From CBDFMR01 sp965249765 (GTDB lineage: Bacteria; Bacteroidota; Bacteroidia; Chitinophagales; Saprospiraceae): 64,000 bases of DNA. The notes beneath the pieces were generated by a model. It saw nothing but the letters and a program-made list of their open reading frames with translations. It had not been told where the DNA came from and did not search any database. Position 1 is the stretch's first letter. Each line of letters opens with the position of its first letter. The stretch spans positions 1,116,001 through 1,180,000 of the forward strand of contig CBDFMR010000005.1 of assembly GCA_965249765.1 (NCBI GenBank). Direction: 5' to 3'. Shown piece by piece: positions 27,348-36,237 of this stretch. The position numbers were made by a program, and so were the translations under genes.

Positions 27348-28346
27348 ATGTTCATAATCAATAAAAATATAAAGACGGCGATATTCTTTTGGACAATAGG
27401 ATGCCTGCTTTTACTTCATGGATCCGTTCCAGCACAGACATGTTGCTCTGGGGGAGTGCCAATATCGAGTAACATAGGCCTGAAATCAAAAGGCAAAAAA
27501 GTACTGCAGTTGGGCCTTTCATTGGACTTTAATGTCCTTACAACTTTGAAGTCAGGATCACAAACGCTTGACGACAACCTAAGAAAGCGAACAACTCAGT
27601 CAGCCATGATAAGAGCAGCATATGAGCTCACAGATAATTGGTCGATAGAAACTTTGTTTCCTGTAATCAGACTGACAAGAACAATAGTATCCAATGATGG
27701 CGCTGTCAATAATCAATTTAGCTTTGGCTTTGGGGATCCAGCCATCTTGGGTATATACAAGTGGCCCTCAAATTCTATTGCACTGAGAACCGGGTTAGGT
27801 ATTCAGATCCCGCTTGGATCTACAAAAGTGAAAAATGATGACGGACTTCTGTTTATTGAAGATTTGCAACCGGGAAGTGGGGCTTTAGATGCAGTTGTAT
27901 ACCTGGATATATCATACCCGCTGCCATTTAATCCAAACTATATAGTCGGCCTCAATTCCATCTATTCTATAACAGGAACCAACAACAATTCGCGAAATGG
28001 AACGCAGTCTTACCGGTTTGGAAATGATCTACAGATGATAGCCAGCGCCGGATTTCAGTATCTTCTTCTCAATGATATAGCCTCATCGACACTACGACTC
28101 CGGTATCGCAATGCGGCACATGATCTCATTGATGAATCAGACCTACCTGGAACGGGTGGAGAGTGGTTATTTGGAGCCCTATCACAATCTATCAGTCTCT
28201 CTCTGAATACTTCATTGTCAATTCTAATGGAATTGCCACTTTATGCGTTTGTAAATGATACACAACTTTCACCCACTTATAGAATAAACGCAACTTTTAT
28301 ACATACATTTTTACCAGGAAACCCCACACTAAATTTTAATTATTGA
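27348..28346 (+). CDS. Predicted outer-membrane beta-barrel protein
   Basis: A 332-residue protein with an N-terminal signal peptide (ATG at 27348; cleavage after HGSVPAQ). The mature part has alternating amphipathic strands, e.g. YELTDNWSIETLFPVIRLTR, NSIALRTGLGIQIPLGSTK and a C-terminal strand ending FIHTFLPGNPTLNFNY, as in outer-membrane barrels of the phenol-pathway MetA or transporter type. An ATG at 27297 lies upstream in frame but adds 17 residues before the signal. The function is unknown. The DUF3179 gene follows 3 bases after its stop. Confidence 0.7.
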   Translation: MFIINKNIKTAIFFWTIGCLLLLHGSVPAQTCCSGGVPISSNIGLKSKGKKVLQLGLSLDFNVLTTLKSGSQTLDDNLRKRTTQSAMIRAAYELTDNWSIETLFPVIRLTRTIVSNDGAVNNQFSFGFGDPAILGIYKWPSNSIALRTGLGIQIPLGSTKVKNDDGLLFIEDLQPGSGALDAVVYLDISYPLPFNPNYIVGLNSIYSITGTNNNSRNGTQSYRFGNDLQMIASAGFQYLLLNDIASSTLRLRYRNAAHDLIDESDLPGTGGEWLFGALSQSISLSLNTSLSILMELPLYAFVNDTQLSPTYRINATFIHTFLPGNPTLNFNY

Positions 28347-28349
28347 ATC

Positions 28350-29363
28350 ATGAAATATTCCTTGTTACTTATTTTTTTTCTGCCCTTATCTTGTGGCAAT
28401 GGTGAAGACGGAAATTGGATCATTCCATCAGATCAGGTATTTGATGGAGGACCCGGAAAAGATGGAATTCCCTCTATCGATAATCCCCAGTTCGATCTTA
28501 CAAAGCATGGGAGTAGCTGGAATAATAATGATCTGGTAATTGCTATCAAACTAGGCAATAATATAAAAGCTTACCCTCATCCTATTTTGGATTGGCATGA
28601 GATAGTAAATGATGACATGGGATTCAATCAATATGCTCTGAGCTACTGTCCTCTGACCGGCACGGGTATAGCCTGGAATCGAGAGGTTGGAGGTTCTATA
28701 ACTGAATTTGGAGTTTCTGGTCTTCTTTACAATACTAACTTGATGCCTTATGATCGAGCAACAAATAGTACTTGGTCTCAGCAGCTATTGACATGTGTCG
28801 AGGGCGAGTTAGTGAGGATGCAGATAGAGACGTTTCCGGTTGTAGAAATGCCATGGTCTGTATATAGGGATTTTTATCCTGACGAACAGGTGCTCACCAC
28901 CGAGACGGGCTTCAATAGGACCTATGGCCAATACCCCTACAATGATTATAAAACTAACAACAGTAAGTTTCTGTTTCCCATATCCAACACAGATAGTAGA
29001 CTTCCAAATAAAGACAGAGTGCTAGGAGTAATTGAAGATGGAAAAATAAAGGCCTATCCTCATGCTGACACTGGAAGTCCGGAGCTGGTATCTGATGAGT
29101 TGGAAAGTGGTAGAGAAGTCGTGATATATAGGGACAGAGGGAGGAATATTATTGTTGCATATGAAAGTGAGGGAAGAGAGATGAGTGAAACCACTGCTCC
29201 ATTTCCAGCCATCATGCAAGATGGCTCAGGAAACATATATGATGTATTTGGATTTGTGATTGACGGTGTAGAGATGGGTGCCAGGTTATCGGCCCCTTCG
29301 TCATTTATAGGATATTGGTTTTCCTGGCCGGCTTTCTATAACGATGTCGAGATCTACGAGTGA
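28350..29363 (+). CDS. DUF3179 domain lipoprotein
   Basis: A 337-residue lipoprotein (signal LIFFLPLSCGNG) of the DUF3179 family. Recognisable are DGIPSIDNPQF, the invariant YCPLTGTGIAW, WSQQLLTCVEGEL and GFNRTYGQYPY. The function is not established. It sits 3 bases after the putative barrel gene, suggesting one transcript. Its stop codon lies in a 14-base perfect tandem duplication. Confidence 0.9.
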   Translation: MKYSLLLIFFLPLSCGNGEDGNWIIPSDQVFDGGPGKDGIPSIDNPQFDLTKHGSSWNNNDLVIAIKLGNNIKAYPHPILDWHEIVNDDMGFNQYALSYCPLTGTGIAWNREVGGSITEFGVSGLLYNTNLMPYDRATNSTWSQQLLTCVEGELVRMQIETFPVVEMPWSVYRDFYPDEQVLTTETGFNRTYGQYPYNDYKTNNSKFLFPISNTDSRLPNKDRVLGVIEDGKIKAYPHADTGSPELVSDELESGREVVIYRDRGRNIIVAYESEGREMSETTAPFPAIMQDGSGNIYDVFGFVIDGVEMGARLSAPSSFIGYWFSWPAFYNDVEIYE

Positions 29364-29384
29364 GGAAACCCGAGTGAGGAAACC
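29357..29384 (+). repeat. Perfect 14-base tandem duplication over a stop codon
   Basis: CGAGTGAGGAAACC occurs at 29357-29370 and again at 29371-29384. The first copy contains the stop of the DUF3179 gene. A complementary stretch (TTCCTCACTC) lies about 80 bases downstream, so the RNA could form an end structure. Confidence 0.75.
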
Positions 29385-29566
29385 TCTTATCCGACTTTAA
29401 ACTATCGTGTAAGAGACTAGATATGGCAAAAATTCAAAAGAGACAAAGGTAAATGATAGACTTCCTCACTCCTGATAAGGGATGTGGTATCTCAAAGCAA
29501 GCGAACCACGACCACAGACGAGGGCAGGGAGCTTCGACTTCCTCATGAAGGAGGACTGGAACGATG

Positions 29567-29651
29567 TGCCCGAGGAGGGAGTCGAACCCTCACGCCCATA
29601 AAGGACACTAGGCCCTCAACCTAGCCTGTCTACCAATTTCAGCACCCGGGC
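29567..29651 (-). tRNA. tRNA-Leu (anticodon GAG)
   Basis: The minus strand folds as an 85-base tRNA with an acceptor stem GCCCGGG pairing with CTCGGGC (one G-U pair), a D-arm, an anticodon stem CTAGG/CCTAG with loop TTGAGGG (anticodon GAG), a long variable arm typical of class II Leu tRNAs, and a T-arm with GTTCGAC. No CCA is encoded. A -7 box lies just upstream. Confidence 0.92.
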
Positions 29652-29671
29652 GGGGTGTCTTATAAACGCGG

Positions 29672-29679
29672 CAAATATA
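29672..29679 (-). promoter_or_regulatory. Promoter -7 box for tRNA-Leu
   Basis: The minus strand reads TATATTTG, a TAnnTTTG match, 21 bases upstream of the tRNA 5' end. The tRNA is transcribed away from dnaE. Confidence 0.5.
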
Positions 29680-29803
29680 ACCGATTGTTTTAAGAATAGG
29701 GATCTCGAGACACTGAGAAAATTAGATAGTTTCTCAAGGTTCTTAATCATCGTTGGTGATAATTCTTTGTATGAAACTCATTAAACCAATATCGCCAGAC
29801 CAC

Positions 29804-29811
29804 TAATTTTG
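29804..29811 (+). promoter_or_regulatory. Candidate -7 box for dnaE
   Basis: TAATTTTG, matching TAnnTTTG, 43 bases before the dnaE start. The -33 match is weak. Confidence 0.35.
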
Positions 29812-29854
29812 TATCTTTATTTTTTTAATTTGTACTACTCATTTTTAAAGACCT

Positions 29855-32800
29855 ATGCCTGATTTTTGTCACCTCCACTGCCATACGCAATACTCACTTC
29901 TTGATGGCGCTGCCAATATAGGTGCCATGATGAAGAAGGCGGCAGCTGATGGACAGCAGGCCGTTGCTCTTACCGATCACGGTAATATGTTTGGCGCTTT
30001 TAAATTCGTCAAAGAAGCCAAGGCCAATGGAGTAAAGCCTATCGTAGGATGTGAGGTCTATCTCGTGGAAGATCGATTTAAGAAAAGCTTCTTGAGGTCG
30101 AAAGGTGACAAAGACAAGAGATACCACCAACTTTTATTGGCTAAAAACAAGGCAGGTTATCAAAATCTGTCAAAACTATGCTCGGTAGGATTTACTGAAG
30201 GAATGTATCAAAAATTTCCCCGGGTTGATCGCGAGATCATTGAAAAGTACCATGAAGGTCTGATAGCCACAAGTTGTTGTATAGGAGCCGAGGTGCCACA
30301 GACCATTTTGACAGGAGATATAGAGAAAGCTGAAGAAAGACTTAAGTGGTGGTTGGACATTTTTGGTGAGGATTACTACATAGAGTTGCAACGACATAAG
30401 GGACTAGAGACGATCGATGACACTGGGATGAGCCAGGAAGATGTCAATCAGGTGCTTTTAAAATTTGCCAAGAAATACAATGTCAAGACCATAGTCACCA
30501 ATGATTCTCATTATGTAGAAGAAGAAGACTGGCAACCACACGATATTCTGCTTTGTATTAATACCAATTCTCAAATTGAAGAAGAAAAGAGGTTTAGATT
30601 TCCCAGCTCAGATTTTTACTTCAAGTCAAAAGATGAGATGGCAGCCATTTTCAAGGATGTTCCTGATGCCATCGACAACACCATGGAGATTGCGTCCAAG
30701 GTGGAAGTACTCGACCTAGCCCGCGATGTTGTACTCCCAGCGTTTCCTTTGCCCGATGGATTCGATTCTCAAGATGTATATCTCAGATACCTGACATACA
30801 ATGGCGCCAAGAAGAGATATGGCGAAGTAAATGAAATCGTCAAAGATCGGTTAGACTTCGAACTAGGAGTAATATCGGAGTCTGGTTATCCAGGATATTT
30901 TTTAATCGTCCAGGACCTCACTTCGTCAGCAAGAAAAATGGGCGTAGCAGTAGGGCCAGGAAGAGGATCTGCAGCTGGTTCGGCCGTAGCATATTGCCTA
31001 GGAATTACCAGCATAGATCCTATAAAGTACAACTTGCTATTTGAGAGATTCCTCAATCCTGAGCGGATATCCATGCCGGATATCGACATTGATTTTGATG
31101 ATGAAGGTAGGTCCAAGGTTATTGACTATGTTCTGGACAAATATGGAAAGAGGCAAGTTGCTCAGATCATTACCTACGGTACGATGGCAGCGCGAATGTC
31201 TCTCAGAGACGTAGGCAGAGTAATGAACATACCCATTCCTGAGGTGGATAAAGTTGTAAAAAAATTTCCGTCTCACCTTAAGGCATCACTCAATGCCATA
31301 CTTGAAAAGGAAGACATCAAGCCGAGCTTAAAAGAAGAACTCAATGAAGAGGACAAGGGGAAAGCGTACCAGTTTAGAAAATTGGCAAAAGAAGACACCT
31401 TAATAGGAAAGATGATAAAGAGTGCCCACAAAATTGAGGGTTCTATTAGGAATACAGGTATCCATGCTTGTGGACTTATCATTACTCCCGATGACATTAC
31501 TAATTATGTGCCCGTCTCCTTATCCAAAGACAACGACCTCCTCGTAAGTCAATTTGATAATTCTGTAGTTGAAGAAGCTGGTCTCCTCAAAATGGACTTC
31601 CTTGGACTTCGGACATTATCTATTATCAAGGATGCTGTCAAGATGATAAATAGAAATGATGGAATCCATATTGATATCGACAAGCTAGATCTGGAGGACC
31701 AGAAAACATATGAACTTTTCCAAAGAGGAGATACCATAGGGATCTTTCAGTATGAGTCGGTGGGTATGCAGAAGCATCTCAAAAATCTGAAACCAAATAG
31801 GTTTGAAGACTTGATTGCAATGAATGCCCTGTTCCGGCCTGGGCCTATGGCATATATCCCAAACTATATCGCTCGTAAGGCAGGTAAGGAAGTGGTGTTA
31901 TATGACCTTCCGGCGATGGAAGAATATCTTTCAGAGACGTACGGAATCACAGTATACCAAGAACAGGTGATGCTTCTTTCCCAAAAGTTGGCCGGATTCT
32001 CCAAAGGCCAGGCAGACATGTTGCGTAAGGCGATGGGTAAGAAGAAAAAGAAACTCATTGATGAGATGTATCCCATTTTTGAGGAAGGGTGTAACAAGAA
32101 TGGACATCCTCAGGACGTGATCAAAAAGATTTGGAAAGATTGGGAAGCGTTCGCATCGTATGCCTTCAATAAATCACATTCTACTTGCTATGCTTATGTG
32201 GCTTTTCAGACAGCCTACTTAAAGGCTCACCACCCATCGGCTTTCATGGCTGCCGTCCTCAATCACAATAGCAAAGATATATCCAAGCTCAATTTCTTTC
32301 TACGTGAGTGTAAGCGTATGGGAATAAAAGTCCTGTCTCCCGATATCAATGAAAGCGAAAAGTTGTTTACCTATAACCGTGAGGGAGATCTACGATTTGG
32401 CTTGGTTGGCCTCAAAGGAGTAGGAGAGGGACCAGTAGAGGAGATCATCAGTTCTCGAGAAAAGGATGGAAAATTTGATTCCATATTTCATGTTACTAAG
32501 AGATTGAATCTTAGAGCTGTTAATAAGAAGTGCCTAGAGAGTCTTGTTCTCGGAGGGGCATTCGACAATGTAGAACTCAAGTTGAATAGATCAACTTATC
32601 TGGCACCATCGGGCAAATATGACACCTTTATCGAACACGCACTCAAGTTTGGAAACTCAGTGCAAGAGATGAAGAACAGTACTCAGAAATCCCTCTTTGC
32701 AGGATTGGGTGGTGAAAGCATAGAAGAACCAGTTGTTGAGAATGTAAGTGAATGGAGTAAAATAGAGAGGCTCCAGCGAGAGAAGGAAGTTGCTGGAATT

Positions 32801-33394
32801 TATATCAGTGGTCATCCTCTTGATGACTATCGTCTTGAATTGAAGCACTATATAAATTGTCCCTTGGACAAGGTAGCTGGAACTAAGAATCTTCTGGTGA
32901 AATTAGCAGGTCTCGTGACCGAAGAGTTCCATGGCGTCTCGCAACGAGGCAATGAGTATGGAAAATTTGTGGTGCAGGACTATACAGGGTCATTGAATAT
33001 TATGCTCTACTCTGAGAATTATAAGAAATGGAAGGACTTATTCAGGTTGGGAGAAGTATTGTACATCGAGGGCAGTAATCAGAAAGGACATAACTCTGAC
33101 AGGGTCTCATTCAGAATCAAAGAAGTAAGATTGCTCGATAGTGTAAGTAAAGCACTGACTAAATCTATTACCCTGAAATTGCCTGTGACAGACATTTCAG
33201 ATGAATTGATTGCTGGATTGGACGATCTGTGTAAAAAGTACACTGGCAATCATGACCTTAAAATCATCCTTTGGGACAGATTTGAAAATGAGAACATAGA
33301 ACTGGATCTGATTTCAAAAGGTCGTAAGGTAGACGCCAATTATAAATTTGTTGACCTCTTAGAGGAAATGGGACTCAAATACAAGCTCAACTGA
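29855..33394 (+). CDS. dnaE: DNA polymerase III alpha subunit
   Basis: A 1179-residue replicative polymerase. The PHP domain begins at once (HCHTQYSLLDGAANI). The glycine-rich GPGRGSAAGSAVAYCLGI and the catalytic PDIDIDFDDEGR (about residues 408-419) belong to the polymerase core; the thumb/finger region includes FRPGPMAYIPNYI and ASYAFNKSHSTCYAY. The C-terminal OB-fold (about 960-1080) and tau-binding region follow. The length is usual for DnaE. No stop or shift is seen. A tRNA-Leu gene lies upstream in the opposite direction, and a thioredoxin-like gene follows. Confidence 0.97.
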   Translation: MPDFCHLHCHTQYSLLDGAANIGAMMKKAAADGQQAVALTDHGNMFGAFKFVKEAKANGVKPIVGCEVYLVEDRFKKSFLRSKGDKDKRYHQLLLAKNKAGYQNLSKLCSVGFTEGMYQKFPRVDREIIEKYHEGLIATSCCIGAEVPQTILTGDIEKAEERLKWWLDIFGEDYYIELQRHKGLETIDDTGMSQEDVNQVLLKFAKKYNVKTIVTNDSHYVEEEDWQPHDILLCINTNSQIEEEKRFRFPSSDFYFKSKDEMAAIFKDVPDAIDNTMEIASKVEVLDLARDVVLPAFPLPDGFDSQDVYLRYLTYNGAKKRYGEVNEIVKDRLDFELGVISESGYPGYFLIVQDLTSSARKMGVAVGPGRGSAAGSAVAYCLGITSIDPIKYNLLFERFLNPERISMPDIDIDFDDEGRSKVIDYVLDKYGKRQVAQIITYGTMAARMSLRDVGRVMNIPIPEVDKVVKKFPSHLKASLNAILEKEDIKPSLKEELNEEDKGKAYQFRKLAKEDTLIGKMIKSAHKIEGSIRNTGIHACGLIITPDDITNYVPVSLSKDNDLLVSQFDNSVVEEAGLLKMDFLGLRTLSIIKDAVKMINRNDGIHIDIDKLDLEDQKTYELFQRGDTIGIFQYESVGMQKHLKNLKPNRFEDLIAMNALFRPGPMAYIPNYIARKAGKEVVLYDLPAMEEYLSETYGITVYQEQVMLLSQKLAGFSKGQADMLRKAMGKKKKKLIDEMYPIFEEGCNKNGHPQDVIKKIWKDWEAFASYAFNKSHSTCYAYVAFQTAYLKAHHPSAFMAAVLNHNSKDISKLNFFLRECKRMGIKVLSPDINESEKLFTYNREGDLRFGLVGLKGVGEGPVEEIISSREKDGKFDSIFHVTKRLNLRAVNKKCLESLVLGGAFDNVELKLNRSTYLAPSGKYDTFIEHALKFGNSVQEMKNSTQKSLFAGLGGESIEEPVVENVSEWSKIERLQREKEVAGIYISGHPLDDYRLELKHYINCPLDKVAGTKNLLVKLAGLVTEEFHGVSQRGNEYGKFVVQDYTGSLNIMLYSENYKKWKDLFRLGEVLYIEGSNQKGHNSDRVSFRIKEVRLLDSVSKALTKSITLKLPVTDISDELIAGLDDLCKKYTGNHDLKIILWDRFENENIELDLISKGRKVDANYKFVDLLEEMGLKYKLN

Positions 33395-33456
33395 AACATT
33401 TACGGAAATACACACGTTGTCTGAATGCGAAATCGTCCATATTTACCATCTGTTTA

Positions 33457-33927
33457 TTGTCATTATGTACTTTTCTTCATACACAGGACATCAAGCTGGA
33501 GGAGTACGCTTCTTTTGATGATTTTGTAGAAATCCTTTATCAGGAGGATGATAGAGTGTATGTTGTAAATTTCTGGGCAACATGGTGTGGTCCTTGTGTA
33601 AAGGAATTGCCGTTGTTTGAAGAAATAAATACCTTATATGAGGATGACAAGGTTTCGGTGATTTTAGTGAGTTTGGATTTTGAGAATCAGATAGACACCA
33701 AGCTTATTCCATTCATCCATAAGAATAAGCTAAGATCCAGATTGGTTGCCTTGTTTGATGGTAAGTACAATGACTGGATCGATAAGGTGAGCCCGGATTG
33801 GTCAGGATCAATTCCAGCTACGCTTATTTATAGCTCCGATGAGAGACTTTTCTTAGAGGGAGAATTTCATGAACTAAACGAAATATTAGGTATAATTGAA
33901 GAGTTAATTAATCATAAAAAGAATTAA
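33457..33927 (+). CDS. Thioredoxin-fold protein with CGPC, start uncertain
   Basis: A thioredoxin-fold protein with the active site WATWCGPC (about residue 45 from the TTG at 33457), a cis-Pro region (SIPATLIY) and an N-terminal secretory segment. The start is not clear: no ATG is in frame. TTG at 33457 cuts the hydrophobic segment short. The frame is open back to the dnaE stop, where CTG at 33391 (overlapping TGA) would give LKHLRKYTRCLNAKSSIFTI and a complete signal peptide. It is probably an extracytoplasmic thiol-disulfide oxidoreductase of the TlpA type. The next redoxin gene starts after 1 base. Confidence 0.75.
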   Translation: MSLCTFLHTQDIKLEEYASFDDFVEILYQEDDRVYVVNFWATWCGPCVKELPLFEEINTLYEDDKVSVILVSLDFENQIDTKLIPFIHKNKLRSRLVALFDGKYNDWIDKVSPDWSGSIPATLIYSSDERLFLEGEFHELNEILGIIEELINHKKN

Positions 33928-33928
33928 A

Positions 33929-34618
33929 ATGAAAAGTACTGTACTTGTTTTATTCGCATGGGCTGCTTTGGTGATTACTCCGGGAGTATCTCAGAATCAA
34001 GTTGGTTATGTTGTAGGGGATGTCGTAACAGATTTTGAATTGATGAATCACAATGGAGATATGATTTCATTGAATTCAATTCCTGAAGCCAAAGGCTATA
34101 TCGTCACTTTCACATGCAACACTTGTCCGTATGCTGTGATGTATGAGGATAGATTAATTGCTCTACACAAGAAGTACTCCCCTATGGGCTACCACCTTGT
34201 TGCTATTAACCCCAATGATCCGGACGTAAGACCTGGTGATAGTTTTGTAGAGATGGGAGTTCGTGTTAGCGAGAAAGACTTTTCATTCCATTATTTATTC
34301 GACGAAGGTCAGAAAATCTATCCCGTATTTGGAGCAACTAAAACACCACATATTTACGTGTTGGACAATGACTTAAAAGTCAGATATATAGGTGCACTGG
34401 ATGATAGTCCTAGAGATGAGGAGGCAGTTACAGTCAGATATGTAGAAGATGTTCTTGATGCATTAGAGGCAAATGAAGAACCTAAGGTTGTTTTTACCAA
34501 GGCTATAGGATGTTCCATAAAAACTAAGAACATGAAAAGAAAAATGAAGAAGCAAAGGGTAAATAAGAGTATGAAATCGATGAAGTTGGAAGAAACTAAG
34601 CAAATGAAAAAGCAGTAA
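33929..34618 (+). CDS. Secreted AhpC/TSA-type redoxin protein with basic tail
   Basis: A 229-residue protein with a signal peptide (cleaved near TPGVSQ). The redoxin domain contains FTCNTCPYAVMYEDRL, with Cys-x-x-Cys, and the conserved GATKTPHIYVLDND, as in thioredoxin-like thiol peroxidase relatives. The last 35 residues are rich in Lys and Met (e.g. KNMKRKMKKQRVNKSMKSM), an unusual tail. It lies 1 base after the preceding thioredoxin gene and has a strong terminator behind it, so the two form one operon, perhaps with dnaE. Confidence 0.82.
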   Translation: MKSTVLVLFAWAALVITPGVSQNQVGYVVGDVVTDFELMNHNGDMISLNSIPEAKGYIVTFTCNTCPYAVMYEDRLIALHKKYSPMGYHLVAINPNDPDVRPGDSFVEMGVRVSEKDFSFHYLFDEGQKIYPVFGATKTPHIYVLDNDLKVRYIGALDDSPRDEEAVTVRYVEDVLDALEANEEPKVVFTKAIGCSIKTKNMKRKMKKQRVNKSMKSMKLEETKQMKKQ

Positions 34619-34649
34619 TTGAAGTTCTTCATTCTACAAAAACAAAGAA

Positions 34650-34687
34650 CCCCATTTGGTACCGAGAAGGGTCAAATGGGGCTTTTT
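34650..34687 (+). terminator. Rho-independent terminator after the redoxin operon
   Basis: CCCCATTTG (34650-34658) pairs with CAAATGGGG (34673-34681), followed by a C and six T. Ends the dnaE-thioredoxin-redoxin unit. Confidence 0.85.
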
Positions 34688-34778
34688 TATATTTGTGAGT
34701 CAATTAAAGTAATGTTCAGTTAGATTATCTTTAATTAGCAGCGTAAAATAATTGTCTTTCTGACTTTAAAACAACTCG

Positions 34779-35246
34779 ATGAAATATAACCTCATCATAG
34801 CGATACTCATACTTTTTTCTTGTAAATCAGATAAGCTGTCTACCTACGAGGAGCTTGATCTATTAAAATATGATATTCCAGTCAGTATAGCAGCGCCCAT
34901 TGAAGCAGTGGTAACGGAAGAAGATATGGGAGTCATGAAAGACGTTGTGATCAAGTACGGTGAGGACTTTTATATTCAAATATTAAGTAGCGATGCGACA
35001 AGTCTTGACAAGACAGCACTATTGTCTAGTATAAAAGACGAGGTAAAAAATGGACCCTTCTTTTCCAAGATTATTGATGAAGATGATGATGGCTTTATCT
35101 TTGAAAAGAAAATCGACGAGGAGAATATCAACTTTGATTTTAGGAGACTTAAGATTGTCGGAGATAAAGAAATAATTTTCCAGACAGGGATGATAGGCAA
35201 GTTTTCTGAAGAAGCTGTACGCAGAATGTACAAGGCTTCAAAGTAG
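34779..35246 (+). CDS. Small lipoprotein of unknown function
   Basis: A 155-residue protein with the lipobox LILFSCKSDK (Cys at about residue 15). The mature part is acidic and has no family I recognise; it includes EDMGVMKDVVIKYGEDFYIQ and FEKKIDEENINFDF. It lies alone between two terminator-like hairpins and just ahead of the superoxide dismutase gene. Confidence 0.7.
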   Translation: MKYNLIIAILILFSCKSDKLSTYEELDLLKYDIPVSIAAPIEAVVTEEDMGVMKDVVIKYGEDFYIQILSSDATSLDKTALLSSIKDEVKNGPFFSKIIDEDDDGFIFEKKIDEENINFDFRRLKIVGDKEIIFQTGMIGKFSEEAVRRMYKASK

Positions 35247-35330
35247 AACTCTTGAAAAAACAATCACACCTTATTGATGTTATAATTCTGAGTATTAAAT
35301 AATCACTTCATTTAAAAAAATCAAAGTAAA

Positions 35331-35939
35331 ATGGCATTTACACTACCTGACTTAGGATTTACATACGATGCACTCGAGCCTCATTTTGATGCCCGCACTA
35401 TGGAAATTCATCATACAAAACATCACAATGGATATACCAATAAACTAAACGCTGCTATAGAAGGAACCAACCTTGAGGGTCAGAGTATAGAAGATATACT
35501 GACAGGCTTGGACATGAATAATACAGCAGTGAGAAACAATGGTGGAGGATACTATAATCATCGCCTGTTTTGGGAAATTCTGCAACCAGAAGATAGAGGT
35601 AGACTTTCAGGAGCCTTATTAGATGCAGTAAATGAAGCATTCGGGTCTAGAGAAGAAATGCAAAGTAGATTTGCTAAGGCTGCAGCGACCCGCTTTGGTT
35701 CAGGTTGGGCCTGGCTTTGTGTAAAAGATGGTGGTAAGCTAGAAATATGTTCTACTGCCAATCAAGATAATTCTCTTATGCCTGGAATAGGTTGTGGTGG
35801 ATCGCCTATCATGGGCCTTGATGTATGGGAGCATGCATACTATCTACATTACCAGAATAGGAGACCGGATTACATTGCTGCTTTTTGGAATTTGGTCAAT
35901 TGGAATGTAGTAGAAAGGAAATTTGAAGCCTTGGTTTAG
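35331..35939 (+). CDS. sodB: Iron/manganese superoxide dismutase
   Basis: A 202-residue SOD. Metal ligands are H27 (MEIHHTKHH), H77 (YYNHRLFWE), D164 and H168 (MGLDVWEHAYYL). The Fe- versus Mn-type cannot be assigned from these alone. It removes superoxide in the cytoplasm. The metal ABC and MntR-type regulator lie less than 3 kb away, which fits metal-linked regulation, but this is inference. A terminator-like hairpin follows. Confidence 0.94.
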   Translation: MAFTLPDLGFTYDALEPHFDARTMEIHHTKHHNGYTNKLNAAIEGTNLEGQSIEDILTGLDMNNTAVRNNGGGYYNHRLFWEILQPEDRGRLSGALLDAVNEAFGSREEMQSRFAKAAATRFGSGWAWLCVKDGGKLEICSTANQDNSLMPGIGCGGSPIMGLDVWEHAYYLHYQNRRPDYIAAFWNLVNWNVVERKFEALV

Positions 35940-35960
35940 TCCTTATTCACCGATAAATGA

Positions 35961-36003
35961 AAAAATGTCGCTGCAAACACCGTATTGTGGTGACATTTTT
36001 CTT
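35961..36003 (+). terminator. Terminator-like hairpin after sodB
   Basis: AAAAATGTC (35961-35969) pairs with GACATTTTT (35992-36000), with an inner CACC/GGTG stem. The T-run after the hairpin is short on the plus strand. Confidence 0.55.
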
Positions 36004-36041
36004 GTGAGTCTTGACTTTATCCCCCAAGTCGCTATATATTA

Positions 36042-36173
36042 GTGACTGAATTACAAAGTGCCAATGCAGATTGGTGCTATTATTTACCTGAAATTGTAAT
36101 CCGTATGATCATTTTCTCAATAGCCTTGCTATTTCTGTTGATCAATGGTGGCAGAATTTTTAAGCGGGCTTAA
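36042..36173 (+). CDS. Possible 43-residue small membrane protein
   Basis: GTG at 36042 opens a 43-codon frame to TAA at 36171-36173: a polar N-part (TELQSANADWCYYLPEI) then a hydrophobic helix (IIFSIALLFLLINGG) and a basic end (RIFKRA). The region lies between the hairpin after sodB and a strong terminator just after the stop codon, which suggests an independent transcript. There is no homology information, and the alternative is a non-coding RNA. ATG at 36105 would give only the helix. Confidence 0.35.
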   Translation: MTELQSANADWCYYLPEIVIRMIIFSIALLFLLINGGRIFKRA

Positions 36174-36202
36174 AAAAGAAAGCGATTTCCCAGAATCGAA
36201 GT

Positions 36203-36237
36203 AGGACTTATCATTAACTTGATAAGTCCTTTTTTTA
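36203..36237 (+). terminator. Strong rho-independent terminator
   Basis: AGGACTTATCA (36203-36213) pairs with TGATAAGTCCT (36220-36230), followed by seven T. A plus-strand terminator 29 bases after the small ORF stop. It converges on the end of the metal ABC ATPase gene. Confidence 0.88.
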
